Assembly: GCA_947492475.1 (NCBI GenBank)
Contig: CANLNM010000007.1
Coordinates: 62,001-126,000 of the forward strand
DNA length: 64,000 nt
Source: an uncultured Paracoccaceae bacterium
Lineage (GTDB): Bacteria; Pseudomonadota; Alphaproteobacteria; Rhodobacterales; Rhodobacteraceae
Direction of reading: 5' to 3'
Below, in pieces: positions 27,215 to 38,098 of this stretch (position 1 is its first letter; each line of letters opens with the position of its first letter). A model generated the notes under the pieces. That model made no database searches. It was not told the origin of the DNA and saw only the letters and a list, made by a program, of their open reading frames with translations. A program made the translations under genes and the position numbers.

Positions 27215-29716
27215 ATGAGCGATAACGACGGCAAAAAACCACTTGGACTACGCGGCTCCCGTCCGGCGAACGTAAAGCAAAGCTTTAGCCATGGCCGGAC
27301 CAAAAACGTTGTGGTGGAAACCAAGCGTAAGCGGGTGGTTGTTCCAAAGCCGGGACCAAACAAATCCGGTGGCGGTGGCACGGCTGGCGGTGATCCGTCA
27401 CGACGTCCTGCAGGCATTTCGGATGCGGAACTTGATCGCCGGATGAAGGCGCTTCAGGCCGCTAAGGCACGCGAAGCAGAAGACACAGCGCGCCGCGCCG
27501 CCGAAGAAAAGGCCCGCGAAGAAGAGCGCAAGCGTCGCCGCGAAGAAATTGAAGCCAAGGAACGCGAAGAGGCAGAACGTGCCGAACGCGCCAAGGCCAA
27601 AGCGGAAGCTGAAGAGCGCAAGAAGCAAGAAGAGGCAGAAGCGGCGCGTAAAGCGGCGGCTGCCCCCAAAGCTGCGCCTGCTGCTGCGGCTGCACCGAAA
27701 GCTGGCGAAGAGCGGTCCCCGAATTTCCGGTCACCTGCTGCAACGCCACGTCGCAACGAACGCGACAATCGGGGTGATGACCGTCAAAACCGCAACAAGA
27801 AAAGCAACGATGATGCGCGCCGTTCTGGCAAGCTGACGCTGAACCAGGCGCTGTCTGGCAATGCGGGCGGCCGTCAGAAATCTATGGCTGCGATGAAGCG
27901 GAAACAGGAACGCGCCCGGCAAAAAGCCATGGGTGGCACTGTTGAACGCGAAAAGGTTATCCGTGACGTTCAGTTGCCCGAAGCCATCACCGTAGGTGAA
28001 TTGGCCAACCGGATGGCCGAACGTGTTGCAGATGTTGTTAAATCCCTGATGCAAAACGGGATTATGGCGACGCAGACGCAAACCATTGACGCGGATACGG
28101 CGGAATTGGTGATCGAAGAGTTCGGCCACAAAGTGGTTCGGGTTTCGGATGCTGACGTCGAAGACGTGATCGATACCATCGAAGACAAAGAAGAAGACCT
28201 GATCTCGCGGCCTCCGGTCATTACGATCATGGGTCACGTTGACCACGGTAAAACATCCATTCTGGATGCGATCCGAAATGCACGTGTGACCGCTGGCGAA
28301 GCCGGTGGGATTACGCAGCATATCGGGGCCTATCAGGTCACGACAGAATCCGGCACCGTGCTGAGCTTCCTTGATACTCCGGGTCACGCGGCGTTTACGT
28401 CGATGCGGTCACGTGGTGCGCAGGTTACGGATATCGTGGTTCTGGTGGTTGCAGCGGATGATGCGGTTATGCCGCAAACAATCGAAGCGATTGCCCACGC
28501 CAAGGCGGCCGAAGTGCCCATGATCGTTGCGATCAACAAATGTGATAAACCAGAAGCCAATCCTGACAAGGTGCGGACAGATCTGCTTCAACACGAAGTG
28601 ATCGTTGAAAAAATGTCTGGTGAAACACAAGACGTTGAAGTGTCTGCGATTTCTGGTCAGGGTCTGGATGAATTGCTCGAAGCGATTGCGCTTCAGTCCG
28701 AAATCCTTGAACTGAAAGCCAACCCAAATCGGGCGGCTTCTGGTGCGGTGATCGAGGCCCAGCTTGATGTGGGTCGCGGTCCTGTTGCCACGGTTCTGGT
28801 CCAAAACGGGACGCTGAAACAGGGCGACATTTTTGTTGTCGGCGAACAATACGGTAAGGTCCGTGCGCTGGTTGACGACAAAGGTGACCGCGTCAAAGAG
28901 GCCGGTCCGTCGGTTCCTGTTGAGGTACTCGGCCTGAACGGCACACCCGAAGCGGGCGACGTTCTGAACGTGGTTGAGAGCGAAGCTCAGGCGCGTGAGA
29001 TCGCCGAATATCGTGCAAATGCTGCCAAGGATAAACGTGCCGCCGCTGGCGCTGCGACAACCCTTGAACAGCTGATGGCGACCGCCAAAGCAGACGAAAA
29101 CGTGTCAGAATTGCCCGTTGTGGTCAAAGCTGACGTGCAAGGGTCCGCAGAAGCGATCGTTCAGGCGATGGAAAAAATCGGCAATGACGAAGTTCGGGTT
29201 CGGGTTCTGCATTCCGGTGTGGGCGCGATTACCGAAAGTGACGTTGGGCTGGCCGAAGCATCCGGCGCCCCTGTGTTTGGCTTTAACGTGCGTGCCAATT
29301 CGCCCGCGCGGAACTCTGCCAACCAAAAGGGCGTGGAAATCCGGTATTATTCGGTGATCTACGATCTGGTCGACGATGTGAAAGCCGCGGCCTCTGGTCT
29401 GTTGTCCGCCGAAATCCGCGAAAACTTCATCGGATATGCGAATATCAAAGAAGTGTTCAAAGTGACCGGCATCGGCAAAGTTGCAGGTTGTATCGTCACA
29501 GAAGGCGTAGCCCGTCGTTCTGCCGGCGTGCGTTTGCTGCGCGACAACGTTGTGATCCACGAAGGCACGCTGAAAACTTTGAAACGTTTCAAAGACGAAG
29601 TGGCCGAAGTGCAGTCCGGTCAGGAATGCGGCATGGCGTTTGAATCCTACGATGATATCCGTCCAAATGACGTGATCGAAATCTTTGAACGCGAAGAGGT
29701 CGAGCGGAACCTCTAA
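27215..29716 (+). CDS. infB: Translation initiation factor IF-2
   Basis: GTPase delivering initiator tRNA to the 30S subunit. 833 residues: a highly charged, alanine-rich N-terminal region (about 60-200, Glu/Arg/Lys helices), then the G domain with GHVDHGKTS (about 339), DTPGH and NKCD (about 440), followed by domains II to IV. AAGGA lies ahead of the ATG. A strong terminator ends the operon. Confidence 0.98.
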   Translation: MSDNDGKKPLGLRGSRPANVKQSFSHGRTKNVVVETKRKRVVVPKPGPNKSGGGGTAGGDPSRRPAGISDAELDRRMKALQAAKAREAEDTARRAAEEKAREEERKRRREEIEAKEREEAERAERAKAKAEAEERKKQEEAEAARKAAAAPKAAPAAAAAPKAGEERSPNFRSPAATPRRNERDNRGDDRQNRNKKSNDDARRSGKLTLNQALSGNAGGRQKSMAAMKRKQERARQKAMGGTVEREKVIRDVQLPEAITVGELANRMAERVADVVKSLMQNGIMATQTQTIDADTAELVIEEFGHKVVRVSDADVEDVIDTIEDKEEDLISRPPVITIMGHVDHGKTSILDAIRNARVTAGEAGGITQHIGAYQVTTESGTVLSFLDTPGHAAFTSMRSRGAQVTDIVVLVVAADDAVMPQTIEAIAHAKAAEVPMIVAINKCDKPEANPDKVRTDLLQHEVIVEKMSGETQDVEVSAISGQGLDELLEAIALQSEILELKANPNRAASGAVIEAQLDVGRGPVATVLVQNGTLKQGDIFVVGEQYGKVRALVDDKGDRVKEAGPSVPVEVLGLNGTPEAGDVLNVVESEAQAREIAEYRANAAKDKRAAAGAATTLEQLMATAKADENVSELPVVVKADVQGSAEAIVQAMEKIGNDEVRVRVLHSGVGAITESDVGLAEASGAPVFGFNVRANSPARNSANQKGVEIRYYSVIYDLVDDVKAAASGLLSAEIRENFIGYANIKEVFKVTGIGKVAGCIVTEGVARRSAGVRLLRDNVVIHEGTLKTLKRFKDEVAEVQSGQECGMAFESYDDIRPNDVIEIFEREEVERNL

Positions 29717-29740
29717 AGGTCACGCCGATTATCGAAACAA

Positions 29741-29775
29741 AAAAGGACGGCCCAAACGGGTCGTCCTTTTCATTT
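29741..29775 (+). terminator. Intrinsic terminator of the rimP-infB operon
   Basis: A 13-base stem, AAAAGGACGGCCC (29741-29753) with GGGTCGTCCTTTT (29758-29770), with one G-T wobble, begins 24 bases after the infB stop and is followed by CATTTT. Confidence 0.9.
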
Positions 29776-29817
29776 TAACCATGTGATTTGAACTGAGTGT
29801 TGTTCGTAAAACGCGGT

Positions 29818-29952
29818 TTAATGGATGGTTTTGACCGGAAAACCAGTGAAAGTCTGGCTTCCGACACGCACCGAAACTTTGCCATCTGCAAATTTACGCG
29901 CGATCGTTCCTTGAACTGAAATACAGCTGCTCACCAAAATCGTTGCTAGCAT
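29818..29952 (-). CDS. Small protein of 44 residues
   Basis: Function unknown. ATG 29952 is preceded by GGGGGAGGTCACAA, one of the best ribosome sites in the window. The product starts MLATILVSSCISVQG, a short hydrophobic segment, and continues with a basic, strand-rich part (KVSVRVGSQTFTGFPVK). The cysteine at residue 10 is not in a lipobox. It is isolated between the infB terminator and mutT; the ribosome site is the main evidence that it is real. Confidence 0.58.
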   Translation of the reverse strand: MLATILVSSCISVQGTIARKFADGKVSVRVGSQTFTGFPVKTIH

Positions 29953-30049
29953 TTGTGACCTCCCCCTATTGGGTTCGAAAGTTGCCGGAAAATTGGGCCT
30001 ACAGCAACAATATAGTTTCAAATACCTATGATTTCATTAACCAGACCGA

Positions 30050-30448
30050 TCACAACCAATCACGAAGGATTGGGATCAGTGGAATATCCGCCGGTGGCAT
30101 CGGATAATCCCGCAATTCCGACGCCTTAACCCATTTTAAGGCCTGGCCTTCACGCGATTGTGGCACGCCGTTCCATTTTCGGCAGGCAAAGACCGGCATT
30201 AACAAATGAAAGTCCTCATAGGCGTGGCTGGCAAAGGTCAACGGCGCAAGGCAGCTTTCCCAAGTATCAATGCCCAGCTCTTCTTCCAACTCGCGGATCA
30301 GCGCCTGTTCTGGGCTTTCTCCGGGTTCGACTTTGCCACCGGGGAATTCCCATAATCCGGCCATGCTTTTGCCTGCGGGACGTTGTCCGAGCAACACACG
30401 TCCATCCACGTCAATCAACGCAACAGCGGATACCAAAACGATCTTCAC
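30050..30448 (-). CDS. mutT: 8-oxo-dGTP diphosphatase, MutT type
   Basis: Cleans oxidised dGTP from the nucleotide pool. 132 residues, with LLGQRPAGKSMAGLWEFPGG and a complete NUDIX box ending RELEEELGI, typical of MutT itself. Its start overlaps the argJ stop (ATGA), so the gene is the last of a ppiC-argJ-mutT unit. Confidence 0.93.
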   Translation of the reverse strand: MKIVLVSAVALIDVDGRVLLGQRPAGKSMAGLWEFPGGKVEPGESPEQALIRELEEELGIDTWESCLAPLTFASHAYEDFHLLMPVFACRKWNGVPQSREGQALKWVKASELRDYPMPPADIPLIPILRDWL

Positions 30449-31659
30449 GACCGGTAATCTGCGTTAATTTCGATGTATCCGTGGGTTAAATCGCATGTCC
30501 AAACCGTTGCCATGCCACCTGCGATGCCCAAATCCGTGCTGATCACCAGATCCTGGTTTTGCATATAGGCGGCGGCGTCTTCTTCTTTGTATTTGGGCGA
30601 CACCCATCCATTTTCAGCAACCAGAATATCGCCAAAATGGATGGTCAGACGGTCCCGGTCCGCTTGGGCGCCGGATTTGCCGACGGCCATAACCACACGG
30701 CCCCAATTGGGGTCTTGGCCTGCGATGGCCGTCTTAACCAGTGGCGAATTGGCAATCGCAAGCGCGACTTTGTGCGCGTCATCATTGGTGGCCGCACCCG
30801 AAACGCGGACTTCTACGAATTTGGTGGCCCCTTCGCCGTCGCGAACCACTTGGTGGGCCAAATCCAGCATCACTTCGTGCAGGGCATCGTTGAATGTGAC
30901 GCTGTCAGAAACATCCACGCCAGAGGTCCCCGTTGCGGCCATCATCAAGCTGTCAGAGGTTGAGGTGTCGCTGTCCACCGTGATGCAATTAAAGGTCAGA
31001 TCGCACTGCGCCTTTAGGATGCTTTGCAATGCAGTTTGGGAAATTTTGGCATCGGTAAAAATATAGACCAACATGGTCGCCATATCCGGGGCGATCATGC
31101 CGGATCCTTTGGCAAAACCAGAAATGTTGACGGATTTACCATCGATGGTGATGGTTTTTCCGGCGCCCTTGGCAAATGTGTCCGTGGTCCGAATGGCCTC
31201 GGCTGCTTCTTTTATTGAACCGCCTGACAGGCCAGCCTGAAGCTCATCCAGTTTTTCCGTGATTTTATCAAAAGGCAAAGGTTCACCAATCACACCGGTT
31301 GACGCGGTAAAAACGCGGGCCTCTTCGATGTTCAAAGTGGTTGAAACCGCATGGGTCAATTGTTTGACGGCGTTTTGACCATTGCGCCCGGTAAAGGCGT
31401 TGGCATTGCCTGAATTGACCAGAATCGCGCCGGCACCGGCGCCGGGCAGACCGATTTTGGCCTGACAATCCAACACAGCGGCGGATCGGGTGGCGGACCG
31501 GGTAAACACCCCGGCAATCGCGCTGCCTTCGGCAATTTCGGCCAACATAACATCGGCGCGATCTTGGTATTTAATCCCGGCAGCTATGCTGGAAAAACGA
31601 ACCCCGCCAATCGCAGGAAGGTTAGGAAAACTTTCAGGCGCGAGCGGCGAGGTCTTCAT
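30445..31659 (-). CDS. argJ: Bifunctional glutamate N-acetyltransferase / amino-acid N-acetyltransferase
   Basis: Transfers acetyl groups between N-acetylornithine and glutamate, closing the arginine acetyl cycle. 404 residues; a self-cleaved enzyme. The autocleavage site is DMATMLVY with Thr195 as the new N-terminal nucleophile. The conserved TASTGVIGEPLP and NCITVDSDTSTSD segments are present. Lies between the upstream peptidyl-prolyl isomerase (3-base gap) and mutT (overlap), a common Rhodobacterales arrangement. Confidence 0.97.
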   Translation of the reverse strand: MKTSPLAPESFPNLPAIGGVRFSSIAAGIKYQDRADVMLAEIAEGSAIAGVFTRSATRSAAVLDCQAKIGLPGAGAGAILVNSGNANAFTGRNGQNAVKQLTHAVSTTLNIEEARVFTASTGVIGEPLPFDKITEKLDELQAGLSGGSIKEAAEAIRTTDTFAKGAGKTITIDGKSVNISGFAKGSGMIAPDMATMLVYIFTDAKISQTALQSILKAQCDLTFNCITVDSDTSTSDSLMMAATGTSGVDVSDSVTFNDALHEVMLDLAHQVVRDGEGATKFVEVRVSGAATNDDAHKVALAIANSPLVKTAIAGQDPNWGRVVMAVGKSGAQADRDRLTIHFGDILVAENGWVSPKYKEEDAAAYMQNQDLVISTDLGIAGGMATVWTCDLTHGYIEINADYRS

Positions 31660-31662
31660 GGT

Positions 31663-32517
31663 TTATTCCTCAAGCAGGTCGAGATTTTGCAGGATTGTTG
31701 GGTCGAAATCACCCAATTCAGGGCGCTCAATGATTGCCAAATTGGTCAAATCTTCAAGCCTTGCATCGATGGCTTCTTCTTGAACTTTTGCTTCCAATTC
31801 GCGGTACACTTCTTCTAGTGCGGGTGCTTCTTTCAGGCGGGTTTCGTTCAATGTAACGATGTGCCATCCAAATTGGGTCTGAACGGGGTCAGAAACGTCA
31901 CCCGCTTCCATTGCCATGACGGCCTCTTCGAATGCGGGAACCATCATGCCAGCGCCAAACCAGCCCAATTCACCCCCGGACGGGCCAGATGGGCCGGTGG
32001 ATTTTTCCATGGCCATTTGGGCAAAGTCCGCACCGGCTTCGATCTCTAGCTTGATCGTGGCAGCTTCTTCTTCGGTTTCGACCAGAATGTGGGACGCGTT
32101 ATATTCGGTTTCCGCATCGAAATCGGCGAACATTTCCGCATAAGCTGTTTCAACGGCTTCTTGTGTGACCGCGGTCTGGTTCAGATCGTTGATCACTTCG
32201 CCTGCTTTCAGGCTGCGCTCTTCGTTGGCCAGCGCATAATCAACCCGTGTCGGTGTGGTTGTCAGCGAATCTGCCAGCAATTGCTGTTGGATCAGTTGAT
32301 CCAGCAGGCCGTCAAACAGCACGTCATCCGGCAGGGATTGATATTGCTGGGGCAATTGCGCCCGCGCGATGATCAATTCACCCAGCGTAATGTCTGTTCC
32401 ATTTACGGTGGCAACAACGGTTGCAGCATTTGCACCTGTGGCGTCCTGGGCGTGAGCGGGGCCAACCAAAGTCAGCGCAATCGCCGCACTTGCAAGCAAT
32501 TTTGTGTGAAGTCCCAT
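31663..32517 (-). CDS. Parvulin-type peptidyl-prolyl isomerase, periplasmic
   Basis: Folding catalyst of the PpiC/SurA family, 284 residues. A signal peptide ends at PAHAQ (about residue 24). An N-terminal chaperone-like helical region with QLLADSL precedes the parvulin domain (about 128-222), recognised by ASHILVETEEEA, GPSGPSGGELGWFG and QFGWHIV. Start 32517 has AAGGAA 14 bases ahead. First gene of the isomerase-argJ-mutT unit, divergent from secA. Confidence 0.9.
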   Translation of the reverse strand: MGLHTKLLASAAIALTLVGPAHAQDATGANAATVVATVNGTDITLGELIIARAQLPQQYQSLPDDVLFDGLLDQLIQQQLLADSLTTTPTRVDYALANEERSLKAGEVINDLNQTAVTQEAVETAYAEMFADFDAETEYNASHILVETEEEAATIKLEIEAGADFAQMAMEKSTGPSGPSGGELGWFGAGMMVPAFEEAVMAMEAGDVSDPVQTQFGWHIVTLNETRLKEAPALEEVYRELEAKVQEEAIDARLEDLTNLAIIERPELGDFDPTILQNLDLLEE

Positions 32518-32556
32518 AAATACAAGTTCCTTTCCGGCGCGCATGGGCGCGTGGCG

Positions 32557-32585
32557 TTGACACTGTGATAACGGCCCCTTACATC
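32557..32585 (+). promoter_or_regulatory. Candidate sigma70 promoter for secA
   Basis: A consensus -35 box TTGACA (32557-32562) is followed after 17 bases by TACATC (32580-32585), a weak -10. It lies 119 bases before the secA ATG in the intergenic space shared with the divergent isomerase gene. Confidence 0.45.
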
Positions 32586-32703
32586 GCTTAAAGGCTCGAA
32601 GGAGACCGGTCTTGGCCCTTGTTTTAGGGGGCGCGTGCCAAAGGCACAACCAGCCTCCTCACACTTTGATGTCAGACAGGCTGCTAAGCAGCGCGGAGAA
32701 AAG

Positions 32704-35403
32704 ATGCTGGGTTTAGGAACGATTGCCAAAAAGGTCTTTGGCACACCGAATGATCGCTTGATCAAGGCAACCCGTCCATTGGTCGCAAAGATCAACGCGC
32801 TGGAGCCAGAATTCGAAAAATTATCGGATGTTGAGCTGAAAGACAAAACCGAAGCGCTGGCCACACGGGCGATGAGCGGCGAAAGTTTGGATGCGATGCT
32901 GCCCGAAGCCTTTGCCAATTGCCGCGAAGCGGCGCGGCGTGCGCTGGGGCTGCGGGCCCATGATGTGCAGCTGATGGGTGGGATTTTCCTGCATCAGGGC
33001 AACATTTCGGAAATGAAGACCGGCGAAGGGAAAACGCTGGTTGCGACATTCCCGGCCTATCTGAATGCGCTGACCGGCAAAGGCGTGCATGTGGTGACGG
33101 TCAATGATTACCTTGCGCGGCGCGACGCGGAATGGATGGCGCAGGTGTTTACGGCGCTGGGGATGACGACGGGAGTGGTCTACCCCCAACAGCCCGATGA
33201 TGAAAAACGTGCGGCGTATGCCTGCGACATCACCTATGCGACCAATAACGAACTGGGTTTTGATTATCTGCGCGATAATATGAAATCTGAACTGAGCCAG
33301 ATGTCTCAGCGCGAACATAATTTTGCGATTGTGGACGAAGTTGATTCGATCCTGATTGACGAAGCCCGGACACCGTTGATTATTTCCGGCCCGGCGCAGG
33401 ATCGGTCAGAACTCTATAAAACCATCGATCTGATCATCCCCGAAGTGTTGGACGAACATTTTGAGCTGGACGAAAAATCCCGGTCGGTGACCTTTACCGA
33501 TGAAGGCAATGATTTTCTGGAACGGCGTTTGTCGTCGGCTGGTTTGTTGCCTGAGGGTCAGACATTGTACGACCCCGAAAGCACAACCCTGGTGCATCAC
33601 ATCAACCAGGGCTTGCGGGCGCATAAATTGTTTACCAAGGACAAGGACTACATCGTTCGCAACAACGAAGTGGTGCTGATCGACGAATTTACCGGTCGGA
33701 TGATGTCAGGTCGGCGGTTGTCCGATGGCCTGCACCAAGCGATCGAAGCCAAAGAAAACTGCGCCATTCAGGCGGAAAACGTCACATTGGCCAGTGTGAC
33801 ATTCCAGAACTATTTCCGGCTTTATAACAAATTGTCCGGCATGACCGGCACCGCGTTGACCGAAGCCGAAGAATTTGACGATATCTATAAACTGGGCGTG
33901 GTCGAAGTGCCGACAAACCGTCCTGTTGCACGTATTGATGACCATGATCAGGTGTTCCGCACCGCCAAGGAAAAATTCGACGGCGTTGTGAAATCCATCA
34001 AAGAAGCCAACGAAAAGGGCCAGCCGGTTCTGGTTGGGACCACATCGATTGAAAAATCCGAAATGCTGTCCCAGTTGCTGACATCGGCGGATATCAAGCA
34101 CAACGTTTTGAATGCACGCCAGCACGAACAAGAGGCCCAGATCGTGGCCGATGCCGGGAAACTGGGTGCGGTGACGATTGCCACAAACATGGCCGGGCGT
34201 GGGACCGACATTAAGTTGGGCGGTAACGTCGAATTTAAGGTCATGGAAGCCATCGCTGCCGAACCTGATGGGGATCATGCGGTGATCCGTACCCGGATCG
34301 AAGAAGGCCACGCAGCCGACGAAGAGGCCGTCAAAGAGGCAGGTGGCCTGTATGTTCTGGCCACAGAACGCCACGAAAGCCGCCGGATTGATAACCAGCT
34401 GCGCGGTCGTTCTGGCCGTCAGGGGGATCCGGGTCGGTCCAGCTTCTTCCTGTCTTTGGATGATGATCTGATGCGGATTTTTGGGTCGGAACGTCTGGAC
34501 AAAGTTCTGAGCAGCCTTGGCATGAAAGAAGGCGAAGCGATTGTGCATCCTTGGGTGAATCGGTCGCTGGAACGCGCACAAGCCAAGGTCGAAGGGCGCA
34601 ACTTTGACATTCGTAAACAGCTTCTGAAATTTGACGACGTGATGAATGATCAACGTAAGGTGATCTTTTCTCAGCGTCGTGAAATCATGGAAAGTCAGGA
34701 CGTTTCCGAGATCACCAAAGACATGCGTCACGAAGTTATCGAAGATTTGATCGACACCTATATGCCCCCCAAAACCTATGCGGATCAGTGGGACATGAAA
34801 GGGTTCTATGCGGATGTGATCAAGCATCTGAACATCGACGAACCCGTCATGGCGTGGGCCGAAGAAGAGGGCGTCGATGACGAGATTATCCAAGAGCGAC
34901 TGGAAGCGGCGTCGGATAAATACATGGACGAAAAGACCGAAACATTTGGTCGTGAAACCATGTTGGGCATCGAAAAACAGATTTTGCTGCAAACCATCGA
35001 TGGCAAATGGCGTGAACATTTGCTGACGCTGGAACATCTGCGGTCTGTGGTTGGGTTCCGTGGCTATGCGCAGCGTGATCCGTTGAACGAATACAAAACC
35101 GAAGCGTTCCAATTGTTCGAAGGCCTGCTGGATGGGTTGCGGTCTGATGTGACCGAAAAACTGGGCCAGATTCGCCCAATGACCCAAGAAGAGCAGCAAG
35201 CCATGATTGCGCAAATCACCGCGCAACAGAAACAATTGGCAGAGGGTGCTAAATCCGCAGGGCAGGTCCCAGCCGCCAAAGAAGGCGCGCGTCCGGGCTT
35301 TGTCGAAGATGACCCCAAAACATGGGGAAACCCAGGCCGCAATGACGATTGTCCCTGTGGTTCGGGCAAGAAATTCAAACATTGCCATGGTAAATTGGCG
35401 TAA
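32704..35403 (+). CDS. secA: Preprotein translocase ATPase SecA
   Basis: Motor of the Sec pathway, at the inner membrane. 899 residues. Walker A MKTGEGKT (about 103), DEVD (about 209), the helicase motif NMAGRGTD and the zinc-binding C-terminus [14 protein letters not shown] are intact. ATG 32704 follows GGAGAAAAG; an earlier GTG frame start at 32635 lacks a ribosome site. A hairpin resembling a terminator follows the gene. Confidence 0.98.
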   Translation: MLGLGTIAKKVFGTPNDRLIKATRPLVAKINALEPEFEKLSDVELKDKTEALATRAMSGESLDAMLPEAFANCREAARRALGLRAHDVQLMGGIFLHQGNISEMKTGEGKTLVATFPAYLNALTGKGVHVVTVNDYLARRDAEWMAQVFTALGMTTGVVYPQQPDDEKRAAYACDITYATNNELGFDYLRDNMKSELSQMSQREHNFAIVDEVDSILIDEARTPLIISGPAQDRSELYKTIDLIIPEVLDEHFELDEKSRSVTFTDEGNDFLERRLSSAGLLPEGQTLYDPESTTLVHHINQGLRAHKLFTKDKDYIVRNNEVVLIDEFTGRMMSGRRLSDGLHQAIEAKENCAIQAENVTLASVTFQNYFRLYNKLSGMTGTALTEAEEFDDIYKLGVVEVPTNRPVARIDDHDQVFRTAKEKFDGVVKSIKEANEKGQPVLVGTTSIEKSEMLSQLLTSADIKHNVLNARQHEQEAQIVADAGKLGAVTIATNMAGRGTDIKLGGNVEFKVMEAIAAEPDGDHAVIRTRIEEGHAADEEAVKEAGGLYVLATERHESRRIDNQLRGRSGRQGDPGRSSFFLSLDDDLMRIFGSERLDKVLSSLGMKEGEAIVHPWVNRSLERAQAKVEGRNFDIRKQLLKFDDVMNDQRKVIFSQRREIMESQDVSEITKDMRHEVIEDLIDTYMPPKTYADQWDMKGFYADVIKHLNIDEPVMAWAEEEGVDDEIIQERLEAASDKYMDEKTETFGRETMLGIEKQILLQTIDGKWREHLLTLEHLRSVVGFRGYAQRDPLNEYKTEAFQLFEGLLDGLRSDVTEKLGQIRPMTQEEQQAMIAQITAQQKQLAEGAKSAGQVPAAKEGARPGFVEDDPKTWGNPGRNDDCPCGSGKKFKHCHGKLA

Positions 35404-35435
35404 ACGCTGCCCGATTTCTGACAGAATGAATCCTT

Positions 35436-35464
35436 AGGTCGGCCCTTCTTGGGCCACCTTTGAG
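35436..35464 (+). terminator. Probable terminator after secA
   Basis: AGGT-C-GGCCC (35436-35445) pairs with GGGCC-ACCT (35451-35459) with one bulged base. The T-tract is weak (TT, then GAGG), so termination may be partial. Confidence 0.5.
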
Positions 35465-35505
35465 GGTCAGATTGTTTCCAAATCCGTTATGGAGTGGAGG
35501 CAGTC

Positions 35506-36516
35506 ATGTCCCGAGTTAGAAAAATTGTGACCTTAGGTGGCACCTTTGCGGTGGCTCTTGGAATTGGGTTCGTCATGCAGAACGGCGATGCGCTTGCATC
35601 GCGGTTTGCGTCTGATGACACCACAACAACCCAAGACGTGACCCCGATCGCAAATGCAAATCCGTCCGGCATTGGACCCGCTGACATCCAGCCGCCAGCT
35701 GAAATGGCGATGGTTGGATCGCTCCCTATTCAAGACACGGCGCCCGTGATGCCAGCAGAACCGATTCATCTGGCTGCGGCGCTGGATGATCAGGGTTTGG
35801 CTGATTTATTGCCTCATTCGGCTGATGCGGGCATTGCCACATCACCTGAATGCGAAGTGACCATGTCAGCAACAATTGCCCCAATGGCGATGGTTGACCT
35901 GTCTGTGACGGCGCCCTGTGCCCCAGTTGCGCGGGTTACCATCCATCACCAGGGCATGATGTTCACCACATTGACGGATGCGTCCGGCATTGCAGATGTT
36001 CAAGTGCCGGCACTGGCAGAAACAGCGATCTTTATTGCCGCTTTCGAAAATGGCAGTGGCGGTTTGTCGACTGTGACTGTGCCTGAACTGGCGATGTATG
36101 ACCGTGCGGTTCTGCAATGGCAGGGGCAATCAGGGTTGCAAATCCATGCCCGCGAATTTGGCGCTGATTACGGTCAGGACGGCCACATCTGGAATGCCGC
36201 CACCGGGACGACTGATGGCACAACAGGATTTATGGTGCGATTGGGCGCTGACCACATAGAAGCCCCGCTATTGGCCGAGGTTTACACCTTTCCCAGCGGT
36301 ACCGCATCGCGCGACGGGTCGATTGCGCTGTCCGCCGAAGCGGAAATTACCGCAGGCAATTGCGGTCGCCAAATTTCGGCCCAAAGTTTACAGATTTCAC
36401 CGGGCTCTTTGACCGAAGCGCTCGATTTAACGCTCACAATGCCCGATTGTGATGCTGTGGGTGACTTTCTGGTGTTGAAAAATATGTTTCAGGACTTAAC
36501 ACTAGCCGCAAGATGA
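35506..36516 (+). CDS. Uncharacterised exported protein, 336 residues
   Basis: No family recognised. ATG 35506 has GGAGG 6 bases ahead and starts a signal-anchor or signal peptide (RKIVTLGGTFAVALGIGFVMQ). The rest is rich in Thr, Asp and Ala, with regular beta-strand-like segments (for example VARVTIHHQG and FMVRLGADHIEAP), suggesting a periplasmic beta-rich domain after about residue 110. Cysteines occur in pairs that could form disulfides. It overlaps the OmpA-like gene as ATGA, so the two products probably work together. Confidence 0.72.
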   Translation: MSRVRKIVTLGGTFAVALGIGFVMQNGDALASRFASDDTTTTQDVTPIANANPSGIGPADIQPPAEMAMVGSLPIQDTAPVMPAEPIHLAAALDDQGLADLLPHSADAGIATSPECEVTMSATIAPMAMVDLSVTAPCAPVARVTIHHQGMMFTTLTDASGIADVQVPALAETAIFIAAFENGSGGLSTVTVPELAMYDRAVLQWQGQSGLQIHAREFGADYGQDGHIWNAATGTTDGTTGFMVRLGADHIEAPLLAEVYTFPSGTASRDGSIALSAEAEITAGNCGRQISAQSLQISPGSLTEALDLTLTMPDCDAVGDFLVLKNMFQDLTLAAR

Positions 36517-38090
36517 CGCGCGTATGTGAACGGTTCCTTCGACTGATCCATAACGGTGCGGCGATTTTCGCCGCACTTTTCATTTGTGCGACCACCGTTT
36601 GGGCAGACCCCGTTACGATATCCGCTGACGGTGGGTTTGAACTCTCGGGGGACGTGCTTGGATTTGATGGGACCTATCTGCGCCTCGAAACAGAACACGG
36701 CGAAGTCACCGTTGATTTCGCCCGCGTCACCTGTGCAGGGGCGGATTGCCCTGACCCGGACGGTCTTCCGGTTCTGCGCCTGTCTGGGTCCACACGTATT
36801 GCCGAAATATTACTGCCCGCTCTGATCGAAGGATTTGCGCGCAACGAACGGCTGTTGATCCAACGGCATGAAATTGATGCCAGCCATTTCGCCTATGATC
36901 TGACGGATAGCGACATGGACATAGCTGCAAAATTTCTGTTTCGCAGCACCACAACAAACGAAGGTTTTGCCGACCTGCTGGCCCACGAAGCCGATATCGT
37001 CATGGCGATTCGTGAAATTCGCGACCAAGAGGCAGATCTCGCGCGTGAAGTCGGCCTCGGAACTTTGGGATCCGCGCGACAAGCCCGCATTCTGGCGATG
37101 GATGGGATCGTGCCCATCACATCGTTGTCGCAGCCCGTGACATCCATCGACCCCGAAGATTTGGCGCGCGTTTTCACTGGCGAAATCACGCGGTGGTCTG
37201 AATTGGGCGGCGTCGATTTGCCAATTAAGCTGCACCTGCCAGATGCGCAAAACGGTTTGGCGCAGGGGTTCGAAGACTTGGTTTTTCGATCAACCGGCGC
37301 GGAAATGACGACGGATATTCAACGACATAACAGTGTTCAGACGCTTGTTGATGCGGTGTCGCGGGATGTGCGGGCGCTGGGCATTGCCCATTCCAAAGCG
37401 TTTGGGTCGTCCTCGCCGATGGCGCTGGTTGGGGAATGCGGTCGTCAATCCACACCCAGTCGCGTCACGTTGATGACCGGGGATTATCCCCTGACGCAGC
37501 CGTTGTTTTTGTATCTGCCTGCCAGACGTTTGCCGCCGATGGCGACGCGGTTTTTGGCCTGGCTCAGATCGGCGGATGCGCAATTGATCATCCGGCGTGC
37601 TGGATTTGTGGATCAGGGTCACATGACGATCCCAATTGACGCCCAAGGCGCGCGATTTGCCGCCGCTATCGAAACCGCAGGCCCGGATATTCCGCTGACT
37701 GAATTGCAACGTATGGTGCGTTTGCTGGGGCCGCGTGAACGGGTGGCGACCACGTTCCGGTTTGAGGTTGGATCGACGCGTTTGACGGCGCTGTCGCGTT
37801 CCAATGTTCAATTGCTGGCCAAAGCGATCCGTGACGGTGAATACGAAGACCAAGAGCTGATCTTTGTTGGTTTCAGCGATGGACGGGGCCCGGCCGCCGC
37901 CAATCGCGACCTGTCCAGCGCCCGTGCCGATGCCGTCCGTCGCGAAGTGATCGCCGCACTGGGCGATCACATCCCATTGAATGTCGAACTGGGCACAGAT
38001 GCCTTTGGCGAAGCGATGCCAATGGGCTGTGACACGTCCGAATGGGGCCGACAGATGAACCGTCGGGTCGAATTGTGGGTTGAGCCTTAG
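36513..38090 (+). CDS. PstS-like substrate-binding domain fused to OmpA-family domain
   Basis: A 525-residue exported protein with signal peptide ending VWA. Residues about 90-345 resemble phosphate-type periplasmic binding proteins (EDLARVFTGEITRWSELGG is the PstS-like segment). Residues about 405-525 form an OmpA peptidoglycan-binding domain (FRFEVGSTRLT, later SSARADAVRREV and MNRRVELWV). This places a ligand-binding domain on the cell wall. Neither a transporter permease nor a phosphate operon is near, so uptake is unlikely; sensing or scaffolding is a guess. Overlaps the preceding exported-protein gene. Confidence 0.85.
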   Translation: MTRVCERFLRLIHNGAAIFAALFICATTVWADPVTISADGGFELSGDVLGFDGTYLRLETEHGEVTVDFARVTCAGADCPDPDGLPVLRLSGSTRIAEILLPALIEGFARNERLLIQRHEIDASHFAYDLTDSDMDIAAKFLFRSTTTNEGFADLLAHEADIVMAIREIRDQEADLAREVGLGTLGSARQARILAMDGIVPITSLSQPVTSIDPEDLARVFTGEITRWSELGGVDLPIKLHLPDAQNGLAQGFEDLVFRSTGAEMTTDIQRHNSVQTLVDAVSRDVRALGIAHSKAFGSSSPMALVGECGRQSTPSRVTLMTGDYPLTQPLFLYLPARRLPPMATRFLAWLRSADAQLIIRRAGFVDQGHMTIPIDAQGARFAAAIETAGPDIPLTELQRMVRLLGPRERVATTFRFEVGSTRLTALSRSNVQLLAKAIRDGEYEDQELIFVGFSDGRGPAAANRDLSSARADAVRREVIAALGDHIPLNVELGTDAFGEAMPMGCDTSEWGRQMNRRVELWVEP

Positions 38091-38098
38091 CTGGCTTC

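Noticed and set aside
33706-35388. 560-codon open frame antisense to secA
   Set aside because: Runs fully across secA, codon pattern mirrors the sense strand and the product (rich in His, Phe, Gln) has no domain; a GC-bias shadow.
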